44,676 nt of DNA from DASSWB01 sp035705495. GTDB taxonomy: Bacteria; Bacteroidota; Bacteroidia; Flavobacteriales; Flavobacteriaceae. The stretch covers positions 1-44,676 of the forward strand of contig DASSWB010000055.1 of NCBI GenBank assembly GCA_035705495.1. The letters are read 5' to 3'. Made by a program: the position numbers and the translations under genes. The notes under the pieces are model-generated. The model was not told the DNA's origin, searched no databases, and was given only the letters and a program-made list of their open reading frames with translations. Of the stretch, positions 43,214 to 44,676 are shown in pieces; the first letter of the stretch is position 1, and each line of letters begins with the position of its first letter.

Positions 43214-44554
43214 ATGAAAATTGAACGATTTTATGATGAGAATCTGGCGCATGCCAGCTATGCGATATTGAGTGAAAATGAAATCGCACTTATAGACCCA
43301 GCAAGAAATCCGAAGCCATATTACGATTTCGCGACAAAAAATAATGCAGAGATAAAGGCTGTTTTTGAAACACATCCACATGCCGATTTTGTGAGCAGCC
43401 ATTTGGAAATTCATCAAAAAACCGGTGCTCAAATTTATGTAAGTGAACTTTTAGGTGCAGATTACCCACACATAACCTTTGATGACGGCGATGAAATTTC
43501 CCTCGGAAAAATAAAGTTGAAAGCATTGAACACGCCCGGACATTCACCGGATAGCATCAGCATTGTTTTATATAATGATAAAGACGAGGAAGAAGTGGTT
43601 TTTACAGGTGACACCTTGTTCATAGGCGATGTGGGCAGGCCGGATTTGCGCGAAAACGTTGGAAACATGAAAGCAAAACGCGAAGCATTGGCAAAAGAAA
43701 TGTTTCACAGTATTCAGAATAAATTTGCGGATTTAAAAGATGAAACCATTGTTTATCCTGCCCATGGCGCAGGTTCCTTGTGCGGAAAAAATTTGAGCAG
43801 TGATGCATCAAGTACAATGGGCAAAGAACGTAAATCAAATTGGGCCTTTCAGGAATTAAATGAAGGCGAATTTGTTTCAACAATACTTCAAGATCAGCCT
43901 TTTATCCCGAAATATTTTGGTTTTGATGTGGACACCAACAAAAAAGGTGCAACAGCATTTGAAAACAGTATCGACGCCGTTAAAAAATTAAATTCAGTTG
44001 ATCAAATCAATTCCGAAGAAATGATCATTGATGTACGGAATGAACAGGATTTCAAGAGTGGACATTTAGCAAATTCCATTAATATTATGCTCACGGAGAA
44101 GAGCAAGTTTGAAACTTGGTTGGGCGCCATTGTTTCCCCAAGGGAAAAATTTTATTTGGTTGCAGCAAGTGAAGATCAGCTTGATCAGGCGATTCAACGG
44201 ACAGCAAAAATTGGATACGAACAAAATATTCTGGGAGCTTGGACGGTGAATATCGGTTTAACCGAAAGAACAAATCATCTTGATATTGAAGGATTTTCCA
44301 ATAACAAAGATGGTTATAGCATTGTGGATATCAGGAATGAAGGTGAAGTGAAAAACGGAAAATTTTTTAAAAATGCAATTACAATTCCGCTTCATGAATT
44401 ACGTGAGAATATATATAAAATCCCGACGAACAAGCCTATTGTTGTTCATTGTGCCGCAGGCTACCGTTCCGCCGCCGGAAGTAGTATTTTGGAAAATGAG
44501 ATGAAAAATGTTCAGGTTTTTGATTTGGGCGATGCCATTTTGAAATTTAAATAA
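43214..44554 (+). CDS. Persulfide-dioxygenase-like metallo-beta-lactamase fused to two rhodanese domains
   Basis: The 446-residue protein starts with an ETHE1/PDO-like MBL domain (1-240): THPHADFVS (53-61), TPGHSPDS (His110), TGDTLFIGDVGRPDL (Asp133) and YPAHGAG (His184). The mono-iron ligands of ETHE1 (first His, His110, Asp133 by position) are kept, while the last residue of HxHxDH is Phe59. Two rhodanese domains follow: the first (about 255-355) has no Cys, the second has Cys413 in VHCAAGYRSA. The likely role is oxidation and transfer of sulfane sulfur in sulfide detoxification. A 14-bp palindrome lies just upstream. It is standalone on this strand and ends against a convergent gene. Confidence 0.88.
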   Translation: MKIERFYDENLAHASYAILSENEIALIDPARNPKPYYDFATKNNAEIKAVFETHPHADFVSSHLEIHQKTGAQIYVSELLGADYPHITFDDGDEISLGKIKLKALNTPGHSPDSISIVLYNDKDEEEVVFTGDTLFIGDVGRPDLRENVGNMKAKREALAKEMFHSIQNKFADLKDETIVYPAHGAGSLCGKNLSSDASSTMGKERKSNWAFQELNEGEFVSTILQDQPFIPKYFGFDVDTNKKGATAFENSIDAVKKLNSVDQINSEEMIIDVRNEQDFKSGHLANSINIMLTEKSKFETWLGAIVSPREKFYLVAASEDQLDQAIQRTAKIGYEQNILGAWTVNIGLTERTNHLDIEGFSNNKDGYSIVDIRNEGEVKNGKFFKNAITIPLHELRENIYKIPTNKPIVVHCAAGYRSAAGSSILENEMKNVQVFDLGDAILKFK

Positions 44555-44676
44555 CTCGCAGAGCATTTAATCTTTTATAAAATCCTTGCGCTTCAATACC
44601 ACGATGCCATACTACATTAAGTGAGAACTGGTTCGGTATTTTTCTGAAATGAGAAAAGGAATTTTCATGTGGCATG
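44547..44676 (-). CDS. C-terminal end of a minus-strand gene (cut by window edge)
   Basis: On the minus strand one frame is open from the window edge to TAA at 44549-44547, giving about 42 residues ending in GIEAQGFYKRLNALRVI. I recognise no family from this fragment. It overlaps the 3' end of the rhodanese-fusion gene by eight bases, as convergent genes often do here. The codon usage looks ordinary (Phe, Ile, Lys, Asn rich). Without the rest of the gene it remains tentative. Confidence 0.4.
   Translation of the reverse strand, partial: MPHENSFSHFRKIPNQFSLNVVWHRGIEAQGFYKRLNALRVI

Overview
The window is chromosomal DNA from a member of the Bacteroidota, almost certainly a Flavobacteriaceae. 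The evidence is AT-rich DNA, almost no Shine-Dalgarno sequences, promoters of the TTTG...TAnnTTTG type, signal peptides ending in ...NAQ or ...SAQ, an exosortase F (XrtF) pair, a mevalonate pathway with a GYDIA-type GHMP kinase, and the gene order purH / mreB-mreC-mreD-mrdA-rodA. I do not assign a genus.

Region 1 (1-7080) is the right-hand end of a prophage or prophage remnant. A lambda-family portal gene, cut by the window edge, is followed directly by two tail-fibre or adhesin-like genes, a small unknown gene, two membrane proteins (one holin-like), a GH24 lysozyme, a previously missable tiny membrane ORF, a spanin-like protein, and a convergent tyrosine integrase. Most of these genes overlap by a few bases, as in a phage late operon. 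No capsid, head-protease, tail-tube or tape-measure gene lies between portal and lysis genes. The integrase abuts tRNA-Phe(GAA) at 7081-7156, the probable attachment site.

Region 2 (7258-13608, + strand) is an envelope cluster: coaX, an outer-membrane barrel, a TPR protein, lptC, a small membrane protein and a PpiD-like foldase. A bidirectional terminator (13629-13660) separates it from the convergent mevalonate genes (GYDIA kinase, mvaA).

Region 3 (16041-22417, + strand) is a peptide-use unit: secreted dipeptidyl peptidase IV, two POT peptide transporters (the first with a large periplasmic insertion) and a secreted thioredoxin-like protein. Its terminator lies inside the 3' coding end of the convergent comEC gene.

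Region 4 (22451-27189, - strand) is surE, a small membrane protein, lpxB, an NlpC/P60 lipoprotein and comEC, in one close-packed operon. Divergent from it are a Prc-type tail-specific protease and an OppC-like permease (27324-30583).

Region 5 (30599-37655, - strand) is the cell-elongation set mreB-mreC-mreD-mrdA-rodA downstream of purH, whose promoter fixes its start codon.

Region 6 (37790-44676) holds a MacB/FtsX-type permease, a small membrane protein, a free-Met-sulfoxide-reductase-like GAF protein, the xrtF pair, a secreted nuclease-like EEP protein, an outer-membrane barrel of alginate-export type, a persulfide-dioxygenase/rhodanese fusion preceded by a 14-bp perfect palindrome, and the tail end of a minus-strand gene.

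The strongest candidates for something new are the inserted domain in the first POT transporter next to its peptidase, the unassigned GYDIA kinase, the XrtF locus with no visible substrate, and the unusual portal-to-fibre junction in the prophage.
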